A DNA stretch of 41,329 nt from an uncultured Clostridia bacterium (GTDB taxonomy: Bacteria > Bacillota > Clostridia > Oscillospirales > Acutalibacteraceae): positions 1-41,329 of the forward strand of contig CAMHHL010000010.1 in assembly GCA_946184925.1 (NCBI GenBank). The letters run 5' to 3'. Below are positions 25,328 to 34,148 of the stretch, piece by piece; positions within the stretch are counted from its first letter, which is position 1; every line of letters begins with the position of its first letter. The notes beneath the pieces were generated by a model that saw only the letters and a program-made list of their open reading frames with translations, made no database searches and was not told the DNA's origin. The translations under genes were made by a program, and so were the position numbers.

Positions 25328-25564
25328 TCATTCCTCCTCGCTGCGGTTGCCGATTGCCTCCGGCGAAAGCGCCGACAGAACGACATGGTCGCTCTCCGTG
25401 ACAATGACAGCCTTGCATTTTCTTCCGCAGGTTGCGTCAACGGCAAGTCCCTTAGCCTTTGCCTCCTGAACAATACGCTTGACGGGAGCAGCGTCCGGCG
25501 AGACGACCGCGACAATCTTTGAGGAAGAAACCATATTTCCGTATCCTATGTTAATAAGTTTCAT
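25328..25564 (-). CDS. remA: RemA-type regulator (DUF370)
   Basis: This 78-residue protein matches RemA/DUF370: MKLINIGYGNMVSSSKIVAV and the KAKGLAVDATCGRK segment are typical. In Bacillus RemA binds DNA to activate biofilm matrix and osmoprotection genes; related members occur next to yicC and gmk in most Firmicutes. Its target here is unknown. It ends in an acidic tail. Confidence 0.93.
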   Translation of the reverse strand: MKLINIGYGNMVSSSKIVAVVSPDAAPVKRIVQEAKAKGLAVDATCGRKCKAVIVTESDHVVLSALSPEAIGNRSEEE

Positions 25565-25571
25565 AACTCAC

Positions 25572-26450
25572 CTATTCGATGTTCTGAATCTGCTCGCGGA
25601 TTTTCTCAATCTCATTCTTGATTCTGACGACCTTGTGAGCGATTTCCGCGTCCTTGACCTTGGAGCCGATTGTGTTAGCCTCGCGGTTCATCTCCTGAAT
25701 GAGGAAGTCAATCCTCCTGCCGACGGGCTCGTCAGCGTCGAGATAAGTCCGAAGCTGGTCAAAGTGCGAGCGCAGACGAACTGTTTCCTCGTCAACGGCA
25801 ACCTTGTCGGCGTAAATCGCAACCTCGGTGATAACTCTCTGCTCGTCATATTCAGTGGAGCTCAGAACCTCTTCAATCTTCTCGCGCAGGCGATTTTGGT
25901 ATTCGGCGACCGTCTCAGGTGAGCGCTCCTCAATCTCGGAAACAATTTGCATAATAACCTCTGCCCTGCCGAGGACGTCCGCCTTGAGCTTTTCGCCCTC
26001 TGCGTGCCTCATAGCCATGAAGCCCTCGAGTGCGGAATCAACCGCGATAATTACGTCGGCATATACCTTGTCCTCGTCCTCGGGCGCCTTGTGAACGGTG
26101 AGAACATCAGGATAACGCGCGAGGTCGTTGACGGTGATTTCGTTTCTGATTGAATACTTCTCCCCGAGCTCCTTAAAGGCGTTCATGTAACCCTGAGCGA
26201 GGTTGTGATTGATTATAACGTCGGTCGGTGTATCCTCCGGCTCGGTGATTGAGAGAAACATGTCAATCTTGCCTCGCTGAACCCTCGAGGTAATGTAGGA
26301 TTTGAGTTTTTCCTCAAGGAACGCGTAGCCTCTTGTTATGCGGCAGTTGAACTCGGAGTAGCGGTGGTTGACGCTCTTGATTTCAAGAGTGATTCGTCTG
26401 CCGTTTATCTCTCCCTCAAACCTGCCGAAGCCGGTCATTGAGCTTATCAT
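25572..26450 (-). CDS. yicC: YicC/YloC-family endoribonuclease
   Basis: This 292-residue protein is the first gene of the long operon. MISSMTGFGRFEGEINGRR and EIKSVNHRYSEF are the family signature, and EEVLSSTEYDEQRVITEVA and DFLIQEMNREANTIGSK mark the conserved C-terminus. Homologues are endoribonucleases acting on RNA. Start ATG 26450 gives the standard opening and has AAGAAGG upstream; the 38-codon in-frame extension lies in the promoter region and is rejected. Confidence 0.94.
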   Translation of the reverse strand: MISSMTGFGRFEGEINGRRITLEIKSVNHRYSEFNCRITRGYAFLEEKLKSYITSRVQRGKIDMFLSITEPEDTPTDVIINHNLAQGYMNAFKELGEKYSIRNEITVNDLARYPDVLTVHKAPEDEDKVYADVIIAVDSALEGFMAMRHAEGEKLKADVLGRAEVIMQIVSEIEERSPETVAEYQNRLREKIEEVLSSTEYDEQRVITEVAIYADKVAVDEETVRLRSHFDQLRTYLDADEPVGRRIDFLIQEMNREANTIGSKVKDAEIAHKVVRIKNEIEKIREQIQNIE

Positions 26451-26488
26451 TTTATACCTTCTTTCATATTCATTAATTATTAATTCAT

Positions 26489-26517
26489 ATAATAACACCG
26501 CGCGGAGATTAATACAA
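26489..26517 (-). promoter_or_regulatory. Promoter of the yicC-to-thiN operon
   Basis: On the minus strand TTGTAT (complement of 26512-26517) and TATTAT (complement of 26489-26494) are 17 bases apart. It is the only good candidate upstream of yicC; all 13 genes downstream are separated by short gaps or overlaps. Confidence 0.55.
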
Positions 26518-26558
26518 TGGTTTTGTAACCAAATTGTAACTATTATTTTTATAAAAAT

Positions 26559-26587
26559 TTGCATTTTGGCTTATGATGTGATATAAT
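26559..26587 (+). promoter_or_regulatory. yebC promoter
   Basis: TTGCAT (26559-26564) and TATAAT (26582-26587) are separated by 17 bases. It is back-to-back with the yicC operon promoter. Confidence 0.8.
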
Positions 26588-26622
26588 CACCTTGAAATTT
26601 AACAAAAAGGGAATGATTAATT

Positions 26623-27357
26623 ATGTCAGGACATAATAAATGGAGTACCATTAAGCAGAAAAAAGGCAAAAACGACGCTGCCAGAGCCAAGGTTTTCACC
26701 AAAATCGGCAGAGAGCTTATGGTTGCGGTTAAGGAAGGCGGAAGCGCCGATCCGTCCGTCAACTCAAAGCTTCGCGATATCATCGCAAAGGCTAAGGCGG
26801 CAAACGTTCCGAACGACAACATTGACCGTATTATCAAGAAAGCCGCCGGCGACGGCGATTCAAATAACTATGAGTCCGTAACTTACGAGGGATACGGTCC
26901 CAACGGTATCGCTGTAATCGTTGAGGCGCTCACCGACAACCGCAACAGAACCGCGGGCGACGTCAGACATTACTTTGACAAGTTCGGCGGAAACATGGGA
27001 CAGCAGGGCTGTGTAACCTTCATGTTCGAGAAGAAAGGCGTGCTCGTAATTGAACGCGAAGATCTCGAGGCTGACGAGGACAAGGTTATGGAGGACGCGC
27101 TTGAAGCAGGCGCTTCCGACTTTGAGGCTGACGAGGATGTATTCACAATCTACACCGAGCCCTCGGATTTCAGTGCGGTAAGAGACGACATTGCCGCAAA
27201 GGGATATGAATTTGCTTCCGCAGAGATTGAGATGGTTCCTAACACCTACACCAAGCTCGACAGCGAAGAAACAAAGGAAGCCATGCAGAAAATGCTCGAT
27301 ATGTTCGAGGATAACGACGATATCCAGAACGTATGGCATAACTGGGAAATGGACTGA
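26623..27357 (+). CDS. yebC: YebC/PmpR/TACO1-family protein
   Basis: This 244-residue protein opens SGHNKWSTIKQKKGKNDA, the YebC signature, and contains NDNIDRIIKKAAG and YEGYGPNGIAVIVEALTDN. Family members were annotated as DNA-binding regulators; recent work links them to translation of polyproline stretches on the ribosome. It is monocistronic with a strong promoter and terminator. Confidence 0.95.
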   Translation: MSGHNKWSTIKQKKGKNDAARAKVFTKIGRELMVAVKEGGSADPSVNSKLRDIIAKAKAANVPNDNIDRIIKKAAGDGDSNNYESVTYEGYGPNGIAVIVEALTDNRNRTAGDVRHYFDKFGGNMGQQGCVTFMFEKKGVLVIEREDLEADEDKVMEDALEAGASDFEADEDVFTIYTEPSDFSAVRDDIAAKGYEFASAEIEMVPNTYTKLDSEETKEAMQKMLDMFEDNDDIQNVWHNWEMD

Positions 27358-27390
27358 TAATCTCTCACAAAACCCGACCTAATAAGCATC

Positions 27391-27420
27391 AGAGCGGAGC
27401 GCACATGCTCCGCTCTTTTT
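27391..27420 (+). terminator. yebC terminator
   Basis: A perfect 10-base stem AGAGCGGAGC (27391-27400) / GCTCCGCTCT (27407-27416) with a 6-base loop is followed by a T run. Confidence 0.92.
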
Positions 27421-27421
27421 C

Positions 27422-27450
27422 TTGACATAGATTTTATTGTAACGTATAAT
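27422..27450 (+). promoter_or_regulatory. Perfect consensus sigma-A promoter
   Basis: TTGACA (27422-27427), 17 bases, TATAAT (27445-27450): every base fits the consensus. It starts right after the yebC terminator. It faces a HepT fragment and, ~180 bases on, the secreted dockerin protein, so it probably now drives that gene with a long leader. Confidence 0.85.
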
Positions 27451-27463
27451 AATAACCATAATT

Positions 27464-27574
27464 AGGCATCGTCTGGTTCATGATTACGAAGGAATTAACT
27501 GGACAATTATTGTTGAAGTTGTTTTCGGCGAAATGGACGACTTCATTAACGATATCAGTGGTATAATCGGTTAA
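27464..27574 (+). pseudogene. HepT-like toxin remnant (C-terminal 36 codons)
   Basis: In this frame the sequence reads on from RHRLVHDYEGIN through WTIIVEVVFGEMDDFINDI to a stop. R-x4-H-x-Y followed by a short Ile-rich helix is the active-site block of HepT (DUF86) HEPN ribonuclease toxins. The first ~70-80 residues and the usual MntA nucleotidyltransferase antitoxin are missing. No start codon with a ribosome binding site precedes it. I read it as a decayed toxin-antitoxin locus; the match is from memory of the family motif. Confidence 0.6.
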
Positions 27575-27632
27575 GTAGTATTTTTGAAATTATTTGTCTT
27601 TTAGTCGGGCGACTGCGATTTAGGTATCAACT

Positions 27633-28895
27633 ATGAAGAGGATAATAACAGTAACGCTGCTCGCGGCTCTTGCGGTATGTGCGGTTCTTTACTCGGGCTT
27701 TGGCGGCGCGGCATATAGCGAAGAATACGTCTGCGATTCAAGCGGAATTTACACCGTAAACATCAGCGGAAACGCGGCCGGGGTTTGCCGCCTGTTTCCC
27801 GACGCGCAGAGCTTTGACTACAGCTTCGGCGCCGACATTGAATCCATCTGTATAAAAGACGGAAAGGTCTATATCCTCTCGAAATCCGACAAGCAGTATG
27901 ACATTCACTTTCTCACCGTTTTTGACGGAAGCCGAAAGCTCAGTGAAACAGTGCTGCGCGACGCGTCCGTACAGAGAAGTCCGGAGACTGCAATCGACAA
28001 TAGCGGCAGGTTTTATATCAAAAACAAAAACCGAGATGTGTCGGTTTTTTCCGGTGAGAAGAAGCTCGGCAAAATCAGGGGCACGGTGCTGAAGCTTATC
28101 CACACCGGACATGCTCCGCTCGCGGTTTATTCCGACGGCATGTATGAACTAAACGGCACAAAAGTCTCGCTGATTAACGACAAAGTGAATGACGAGAACG
28201 CGTTTTCAATCTCCGACAGCTTTGTTGGCTGCTCAGACGGCAGAGTGCTCGGGACAAGGGGCACGCTGAGCCTGAATATCGGCGTCCGAAAAAACAAGGT
28301 CTGCGAAACAAACAACTATATCGTCGCACTCAAGGGCAGTACCATCACCGCATATGACAATAAAACCGGCAGCAAAGCCGGCTCGGTACAGCTCTCGTAT
28401 TCTCCCGAAGCAATCTTCGCGCATAACGGCAAAGTTATCACGATTGACGGCTCGAAAACCGAAGCGTTCAGCGACAAAAGCTTTACAAAATCAGTCAGAA
28501 ACACATCCGCAAAAAAGAAAAGCTCCCCGAAGCTCAGCTTCGGAGAATATAAGGTCAAAGGTAAATATATCTTCATACCCTCGGGAACTACGTCAAACAA
28601 ACTCAAAAGCGGAATCAGTGCCGCGGGTTATGAAATCGGCACTGAAAGCCGATGGCTCGGCACCGGCGACAAAGCCGTGTTCACAAAAGGAACAAGTGCA
28701 AAGACCTACACCTTCGTCGTCAAAGGCGACATAACCGGAGAGGGCAACGTCAACACTCGCGACATAAACAGAATGTTCGACGTGCTTCTCGGCAACGACA
28801 ATTTATGCGGAGCGTTCAGGCTTGCTTCGGATTATAACGGCGACAGTATCACCGACAACAGAGATTTGGTTCTGACGGCGAGAGAATACTATTGA
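27633..28895 (+). CDS. Secreted protein with C-terminal dockerin-like domain
   Basis: This 420-residue protein has a signal peptide (~1-28, ITVTLLAALAVCAVLYSGFG). The middle ~300 residues look like beta-propeller-type repeats (e.g. GKVYILSKSDKQYDIHFLTV, IFAHNGKVITIDGS) without a family I can name. The last 56 residues (365-420) are a type I dockerin: two calcium loops, GDITGEGNVNTRDIN and SDYNGDSITDNRDL, each followed by a helix. Dockerins bind cohesins in cellulosome-like complexes, so this protein is probably docked to a cell-surface scaffold. No cohesin or carbohydrate-active enzyme is nearby. Its ribosome binding site is weak. Confidence 0.82.
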   Translation: MKRIITVTLLAALAVCAVLYSGFGGAAYSEEYVCDSSGIYTVNISGNAAGVCRLFPDAQSFDYSFGADIESICIKDGKVYILSKSDKQYDIHFLTVFDGSRKLSETVLRDASVQRSPETAIDNSGRFYIKNKNRDVSVFSGEKKLGKIRGTVLKLIHTGHAPLAVYSDGMYELNGTKVSLINDKVNDENAFSISDSFVGCSDGRVLGTRGTLSLNIGVRKNKVCETNNYIVALKGSTITAYDNKTGSKAGSVQLSYSPEAIFAHNGKVITIDGSKTEAFSDKSFTKSVRNTSAKKKSSPKLSFGEYKVKGKYIFIPSGTTSNKLKSGISAAGYEIGTESRWLGTGDKAVFTKGTSAKTYTFVVKGDITGEGNVNTRDINRMFDVLLGNDNLCGAFRLASDYNGDSITDNRDLVLTAREYY

Positions 28896-28908
28896 ACATA
28901 TGAAGAAA

Positions 28909-28935
28909 ACAGGGGTTGTCAATGACAACTCCTGT
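28909..28935 (-). terminator. Terminator between dockerin gene and phosphoglucomutase (mainly minus)
   Basis: Arms 28909-28920 and 28924-28935 (ACAGGGGTTGTC/GACAACTCCTGT) pair over 12 bases with one G-T pair. The minus strand has the better T tail (TTTTCTT). It is one of four related hairpins in the window. Confidence 0.8.
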
Positions 28936-28946
28936 GTTGCGTCTTA

Positions 28947-30665
28947 TTAAAGTCCGAGGATTTCCTTGCAGGAAGCTTCGAGCTTCGCGGTAATCTCGCC
29001 GGCGTCAGCCTTGTTCTCTCCCACTGCTGTAAGATAAAGCTTAATCTTCGGCTCAGTTCCGCTCGGTCTGACGATAACCATGTTCTCGCCCTCGAGGTTA
29101 AACTGGAGAACGTTGGACTTGGGAAGGTTAATCTCGGTCTCAGCGCCGGTCGCAAAGTCCTTTGCTACGCTGAGCTTATAATCGGCTGTGCCCGTTACCT
29201 TGTATCCGGCAATCTCCGCGGGTGTGGTTTCTCTGAGTGAAGTCATGATGTCAGCCATCTTCTGCATTCCCTCGCTGCCGTCAAACTCAAACGCGAGAGT
29301 TGTGTTGAGATAATAGCCGTACTCATCATACAGACCGTCAATAACCTCGGCGAGAGACTTGCCCTGCTTCTTGTAGGTTGCAGCCATCTCACAAATGAGC
29401 ATCGACGCAACAACAGCGTCCTTATCTCTTACATATGTGCCGGCGAGATAGCCGTAGCTCTCTTCAAAGCCGAACACATAGTTTGCTTCGTCGCCGGTCT
29501 TTTCAAGATTGAGGATAACCTCACCGATATATTTGAAGCCGGTGAGAACGTTCTTGAGCTCGGCGTTGTATTTTTCGCAGAGCTTTTCAACAAGCTTTGT
29601 GGTAACGATTGTCTTTACAACAACGGGATTCTCGGGGAGAGTTCCGTTCTTCTTGCGGTTTGATAAGATGAAGTCGGTGAGCATAGCTCCGTCCTCGTTT
29701 CCCGAGATAAGACGGTAGCTTCCGTCGTAGTCCTTTACGGCGATACCAACGCGGTCTGAATCAGGGTCGGTAGCGAGAAGCAGGTCAGGCTGAACCTTTT
29801 CGCAGAGCTCGAGCCCCTTCTGCAACGCCTCACGGATTTCGGGGTTCGGATAAGGACATGTCGTGAAGTTGCCGTCGGGCATCTCCTGCTCCTTGACAAC
29901 TGTAACGTCCTTTACGCCGATTTCGCTGAGAATTCTGCGAACAAGCTTGTTGCCTGCGCCGTTGAGCGGTGTATAAACGACCTTGAGATCGGCACCCTCG
30001 CAAACTCCGGGGTTGATCTGCTGCTCCTTGACCTTTTCAATATAAGATGTGTAGACCTCATCGGCAACATACTCGATGAGCCCCTTATCTACAGCCTCGT
30101 TAAAGTCCATAGTCTTGACGTCGTCGAACATGTCGAGCTTGCAAATTTCGTCATAAACTGCTGTTGCGGCAACGTCTGTCATCTGGCAGCCGTCCTCACC
30201 GTAAGCCTTATAGCCATTGTACTTGGCAGGATTGTGGCTTGCTGTCACCATGATACCTGCCTGGCAGCCGAAGTAGCGGACAAGATATGAAAGAACCGGG
30301 GTCGGCTGGAGCTCGGTTGTGATATAAACCTTGATTCCGTTAGCCGCGAGAACTCTCGCCGCCTCATTCATAAACACGTCAGCCTTGATTCTGCTGTCGT
30401 GAGAAATAGCGACGGAACCCTTGCCGTATTTTGCGAGAACATAATTTGCAAGTCCCTGAGTAGCCTGACGGACTACATAGATGTTCATTCTGTTTGTACC
30501 GGCGCCGATAACTCCGCGAAGTCCGGCTGTACCAAACTCGAGACTGCGGTAAAAGCGCTCAAAAATTTCTTTGTCATTACCCTTTATATCGGCAAGCTCT
30601 TTGACGAGATCCTCGTCCTCGGTTGCCTTTTCAAGCCAAAGCTCATATGCGTTTAAATAATCCAT
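28947..30665 (-). CDS. pgcA: Phosphoglucomutase/phosphomannomutase
   Basis: This 572-residue alpha-D-phosphohexomutase interconverts glucose 1- and 6-phosphate, feeding glycogen, cell-wall or polysaccharide synthesis. The phosphoserine loop is GIMVTASHNPAKYNGYKAY, the metal loop ATDPDSDRVGIA, the sugar-specificity loop FGFEESYGYLAG, and the phosphate-binding loop RPSGTEPKIKLYL. Length and motifs match the Firmicutes PgcA type. It has its own promoter (30711-30739) and a GGGGG ribosome binding site. Confidence 0.93.
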   Translation of the reverse strand: MDYLNAYELWLEKATEDEDLVKELADIKGNDKEIFERFYRSLEFGTAGLRGVIGAGTNRMNIYVVRQATQGLANYVLAKYGKGSVAISHDSRIKADVFMNEAARVLAANGIKVYITTELQPTPVLSYLVRYFGCQAGIMVTASHNPAKYNGYKAYGEDGCQMTDVAATAVYDEICKLDMFDDVKTMDFNEAVDKGLIEYVADEVYTSYIEKVKEQQINPGVCEGADLKVVYTPLNGAGNKLVRRILSEIGVKDVTVVKEQEMPDGNFTTCPYPNPEIREALQKGLELCEKVQPDLLLATDPDSDRVGIAVKDYDGSYRLISGNEDGAMLTDFILSNRKKNGTLPENPVVVKTIVTTKLVEKLCEKYNAELKNVLTGFKYIGEVILNLEKTGDEANYVFGFEESYGYLAGTYVRDKDAVVASMLICEMAATYKKQGKSLAEVIDGLYDEYGYYLNTTLAFEFDGSEGMQKMADIMTSLRETTPAEIAGYKVTGTADYKLSVAKDFATGAETEINLPKSNVLQFNLEGENMVIVRPSGTEPKIKLYLTAVGENKADAGEITAKLEASCKEILGL

Positions 30666-30710
30666 AATTACCCCCTGTAAAACTAAAACAATATTTTACC
30701 ATTATGAATT

Positions 30711-30739
30711 ACTATAACACAAAACCGTTTACTTTTCAA
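30711..30739 (-). promoter_or_regulatory. Phosphoglucomutase promoter
   Basis: On the minus strand TTGAAA (complement of 30734-30739) and TATAGT (complement of 30711-30716) are 17 bases apart. Confidence 0.75.
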
Positions 30740-30798
30740 TTACCTGACGGAATAAATTGAGAGAATTTTTATCTATTCTTACAAAAATAACAAAAATC

Positions 30799-30827
30799 TT
30801 GATTTTCGGCTGGGTTTATAGTAAAAT
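30799..30827 (+). promoter_or_regulatory. Promoter of the membrane-anchored protein gene
   Basis: TTGATT (30799-30804) and TAAAAT (30822-30827) are 17 bases apart. AAGGAGGT (30845-30852) follows, before ATG 30860. Confidence 0.75.
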
Positions 30828-30859
30828 AGAAAAGATGTTTATTCAAGGAGGTATAACAA

Positions 30860-31816
30860 ATGGACGATTTCGAAAAGAATGAAATGTCGTTTGACGACGC
30901 TTCTCAGGAAACAGAAACGTTAAACGACGCAGTAACCGAAGCAACAGATAACATCGAATCCGAAGCTCCCGCAGCGGATTTCAGCGAAGAAACCAACGGG
31001 ACAGAACTGACCGAAAACGCCGAAGAAGATATTACGGAGCCACAGGCAGAGCCTGCGAAAAAGCCCGTAATCAACAAGGCAATCAAGATAGCAATCTGCA
31101 TTTTCATTGTAGCCGGACTTATTTTCGGCGGCGCAATGCTCGCGAAGAACCTTTTCTCGACAAGCGTTGTCGGAACATGGGTTATTGACGCCGGCGCAAC
31201 CGACGACGAAGCGGCGCAGCAGGCGGCGACACAGTACTTCACCTTTAACGATGACGGAACCGCGAGCCTCTCGAGCGGAACAATCAAGGTTTTCGGAACA
31301 TGGAACTACACCGACAAGGACAACAAGAAGTCCGAAACACCCACTGACTCAATCTACACAAGCATTTATGTTTACTTCGTGGGCAACTACAACGTCAAGC
31401 TCGAAGGTAACGCATTCTCCGGCAGGACTATGAAGCTCTCCGGCGACGGCGGCGTTGAATACAAATTCAAGAGTGTTTCCGAGCCGAAGGTAGAGATTGA
31501 GCCGAGCAAGGACTTCAAGGCGGTTGACGGCGTAACCGGCAAGTGGACCGCCGATATTACCGGCGCAAAGATGACCTACGACCTCAAGGACAACGGTCTC
31601 ATCGAGTACACTGTTGACGATTCGACCACAAAAAAGCGCATTCTTCTCCTTACAGGCAAATATACAGTCAACGCCGAGAAGAAGGAAATCCACGTCGTCT
31701 ACTACTCTGACGAGAAAAAGACCGAAACCACAATGGATCTCCCCTACACCGTTAACAACAAGACAAAGGGCAAGAAGCTCACGCTCAGCGGTCAGGAATT
31801 CAGCATTGCAAAATAA
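30860..31816 (+). CDS. Membrane-anchored protein with two lipocalin-like GTW/GKW domains
   Basis: I do not recognise a named family. The 318 residues comprise an acidic, probably disordered cytoplasmic N-terminus (1-65, rich in Glu, Thr, Ala), one transmembrane segment (~74-96), then two related beta-rich outer domains. Each begins with a GTW/GKW turn (GTWVIDAG at ~105; GKWTADITG at ~225) and has a FNDDGT or LKDNGLIEYT strand pair, ending in a GTWNYTD or GKYTVNAE motif. Such small barrels (lipocalin-like, DUF5640-type) are common in Clostridia surface proteins. Type II topology is inferred. It is monocistronic. Confidence 0.75.
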   Translation: MDDFEKNEMSFDDASQETETLNDAVTEATDNIESEAPAADFSEETNGTELTENAEEDITEPQAEPAKKPVINKAIKIAICIFIVAGLIFGGAMLAKNLFSTSVVGTWVIDAGATDDEAAQQAATQYFTFNDDGTASLSSGTIKVFGTWNYTDKDNKKSETPTDSIYTSIYVYFVGNYNVKLEGNAFSGRTMKLSGDGGVEYKFKSVSEPKVEIEPSKDFKAVDGVTGKWTADITGAKMTYDLKDNGLIEYTVDDSTTKKRILLLTGKYTVNAEKKEIHVVYYSDEKKTETTMDLPYTVNNKTKGKKLTLSGQEFSIAK

Positions 31817-31838
31817 ACAAGCAAAACAAGCATAACAG

Positions 31839-31873
31839 CAGGGCTGTCGCAGATTAAGCGACAGCCCTGTTTT
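31839..31873 (+). terminator. Terminator of the membrane-anchored protein gene
   Basis: A perfect 12-base stem CAGGGCTGTCGC (31839-31850) / GCGACAGCCCTG (31858-31869) with a 7-base loop is followed by TTTT. Confidence 0.92.
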
Positions 31874-31886
31874 GTATGTATAGTTA

Positions 31887-34112
31887 TCAGATTTTTTCCA
31901 TTTTGCAGAAATTCGCCATGAGCGTCTTGGTGCCCTTGGTTTCGAACGAAATCTCGAGCATTGTATCGCCGCCCATCTTCTCAGCCTTGACAATCATTCC
32001 CTTGCCGAAAATCTTATGAAGAACCCTGTCGCCGACGGAATAGGTAGTTGTATTCTTCTCGCCGAGCTTTGCGAATGACGGCGCGGCAGAGGGGTTTCGG
32101 CTGTAGCCTGCCGACGGAATGCTCACGCTCCTGCCGGCTGAGGTTCCGGAAGATCCCACAGGGAATGTGAAACGATCGCCTGTAGTCTTAACGAGCGAAT
32201 CCGGAATCTCTGTCACAAAGCGCGAGGGCGCGTTGTGCGTTGTTGAACCAAAAAGCATGCGGCTCTTTGTCTTTGTTATGTAAAGCTTTTCCTTTGCACG
32301 GGTTATTCCGACATAGGCGAGCCGTCTTTCCTCGTTGATTTCATCGGGATTGCGGTAGACGCTGTTCGAGGGGAACACGCCCTCCTCCATTCCGGCGATG
32401 AATACAACCGGGAACTCCAGCCCCTTGGCGCTGTGGAGCGTCATCATAACGGTTGAATCAGCCTCGGTGTCATAGTTATCAATATCGGTAAGGAGTGAAA
32501 TTTCCTCGAGAAATCCCGAGAGACTCGCTTCGTCGCCGTACTCCTCCTCATACTTGATTATGTTCGACTTGAGCTCCTCGATGTTCTCGATGCGGACGTC
32601 GGCGTTCTCCTTCTCCGCCTTGAGATATTCTCTGTAGCCGGTGTGCTCGAGCACAAGCTCATAGAACTCGGCAAGGGTATAGTCGCCGCTGTCAAGCGCA
32701 TCTGTCAAGCCTTCAATCATATCGACAAAGGGCTTGAATTTTCCGGCGGCACGAGAAAGCTCGGGGTAGTTGTCGGCGGTTTTGATGATTTCATAAACGC
32801 TTACGTTTTCGGAAACGGCAATCTCCCCTGCCCTGTCCATTGTCGTTCTGCCGATTCCGCGCTTGGGAACGTTGATTACGCGCGCGAGCCTGATGTTGTC
32901 ATTGGGATTGTCGATAACACGGAGATACGCCGTCATGTCCTTGATTTCCTCGCGGTCATAGAAACGGTGACCTCCTATGATTCTGTGCGGTATGCCGCTG
33001 CGCGAGAAAGCCTGCTCAATTGAGTTCGACTGGGCGTTCATTCTGTAGAGCACGGCGAAATCGCTGAAGCTCCTGCCCGAAGCCACTCCTTCGAGAATTT
33101 CCCGGGCAATGTACGCCGCCTCCTCTCTCTCGGATGCCGCGGTGTGGACGATAATCTTGTCGCCGCTCGCGTTTTCTGTCCAGAGTGTTTTTCCCTTGCG
33201 CGCGGTGTTATTCTCTATAACCTTATTCGCGGCGTTGAGGATTGTCTTTGTGCTTCTGTAGTTTTGCTCAAGACGGATTACCTTTGCGTTTTTGAAGTTC
33301 TCCTCGAACGAGAGAATATTTTCGATTGTCGCACCTCTGAATTTATAAATACTCTGGTCATCATCGCCTACAACGCAGATGTTGCGCGACTTCGCGGCGA
33401 GCATTGCGACGAACTTGTACTGAACCTTGTTTGTGTCCTGATACTCGTCAACCATGATATATTTGAAAAGGTTCTGATAATAGCCGAGCACGTCCTCGTT
33501 CTCCTCAAAGAGCCGGACGGTGTTGCAGAGCATATCGTCAAAATCCATCGCGTCGGAATTCATGAGCTCGGACTGATAGAGCTGATAAATCTGCGCGACC
33601 TGCTTTTTGCGGCTGTCGAGCTCCGAGCCCTTGAGCATTTGCTCGGGCGACTGCATCTTGTCCTTCGCCTTGGAAATCTCGGCGATAACCGATTTTATCG
33701 GAAGGAATTGTTCGTCGATATTCAGCTGAGCCATGCATTTTTTTATGAGGCTTTTCTGGTCGGCTGTGTCATAGACGGTAAAGTGACTCGAAAACCCGAT
33801 TCTGTCGCCGAAGCGGCGGAGTATCCTCGCGCATGTTGAGTGGAAGGTTGCAGCCCAGATGTCGTCGCCGCCCTCGGGAACGGCGTTTGATATTCTGTCC
33901 CTGAGCTCACCTGCCGCCTTGTTGGTGAAGGTAATCGCGAGAATCTGCCACGGCTGACAAAGTCCGCTCTGCAAAATATACGCAATCCTGTTGACGAGCA
34001 CGGTTGTCTTGCCGGAGCCGGCGCCCGCGAGAATGAGCAGAGGCCCTTCCGTACAGAACACAGCCTGCTGCTGCATATTGTTCATATGAGAAAAATTACT
34101 TTTGATATCCAT
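31887..34112 (-). CDS. pcrA: ATP-dependent DNA helicase PcrA/UvrD
   Basis: This 741-residue superfamily 1 helicase unwinds DNA 3'-5' in nucleotide excision repair and replication. Motifs: Walker A LAGAGSGKTTVLVNRI, Ia TFTNKAAGELRDRI, Walker B MVDEYQDTN, III VVGDDDQSIYKFRGA, IV LEQNYRS, V TLHSAKGLEFPVVF, VI RLAYVGITRAKE. The C-terminal ~50 residues (YSVGDRVLHKIFGKGMIV) form the PcrA RNA polymerase-interaction Tudor fold. No ligA or pcrB is adjacent, as would be common. It has its own promoter. Confidence 0.97.
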   Translation of the reverse strand: MDIKSNFSHMNNMQQQAVFCTEGPLLILAGAGSGKTTVLVNRIAYILQSGLCQPWQILAITFTNKAAGELRDRISNAVPEGGDDIWAATFHSTCARILRRFGDRIGFSSHFTVYDTADQKSLIKKCMAQLNIDEQFLPIKSVIAEISKAKDKMQSPEQMLKGSELDSRKKQVAQIYQLYQSELMNSDAMDFDDMLCNTVRLFEENEDVLGYYQNLFKYIMVDEYQDTNKVQYKFVAMLAAKSRNICVVGDDDQSIYKFRGATIENILSFEENFKNAKVIRLEQNYRSTKTILNAANKVIENNTARKGKTLWTENASGDKIIVHTAASEREEAAYIAREILEGVASGRSFSDFAVLYRMNAQSNSIEQAFSRSGIPHRIIGGHRFYDREEIKDMTAYLRVIDNPNDNIRLARVINVPKRGIGRTTMDRAGEIAVSENVSVYEIIKTADNYPELSRAAGKFKPFVDMIEGLTDALDSGDYTLAEFYELVLEHTGYREYLKAEKENADVRIENIEELKSNIIKYEEEYGDEASLSGFLEEISLLTDIDNYDTEADSTVMMTLHSAKGLEFPVVFIAGMEEGVFPSNSVYRNPDEINEERRLAYVGITRAKEKLYITKTKSRMLFGSTTHNAPSRFVTEIPDSLVKTTGDRFTFPVGSSGTSAGRSVSIPSAGYSRNPSAAPSFAKLGEKNTTTYSVGDRVLHKIFGKGMIVKAEKMGGDTMLEISFETKGTKTLMANFCKMEKI

Positions 34113-34148
34113 ATTATTACCCTTTTCAAACTGAATTTACAGTCATAA

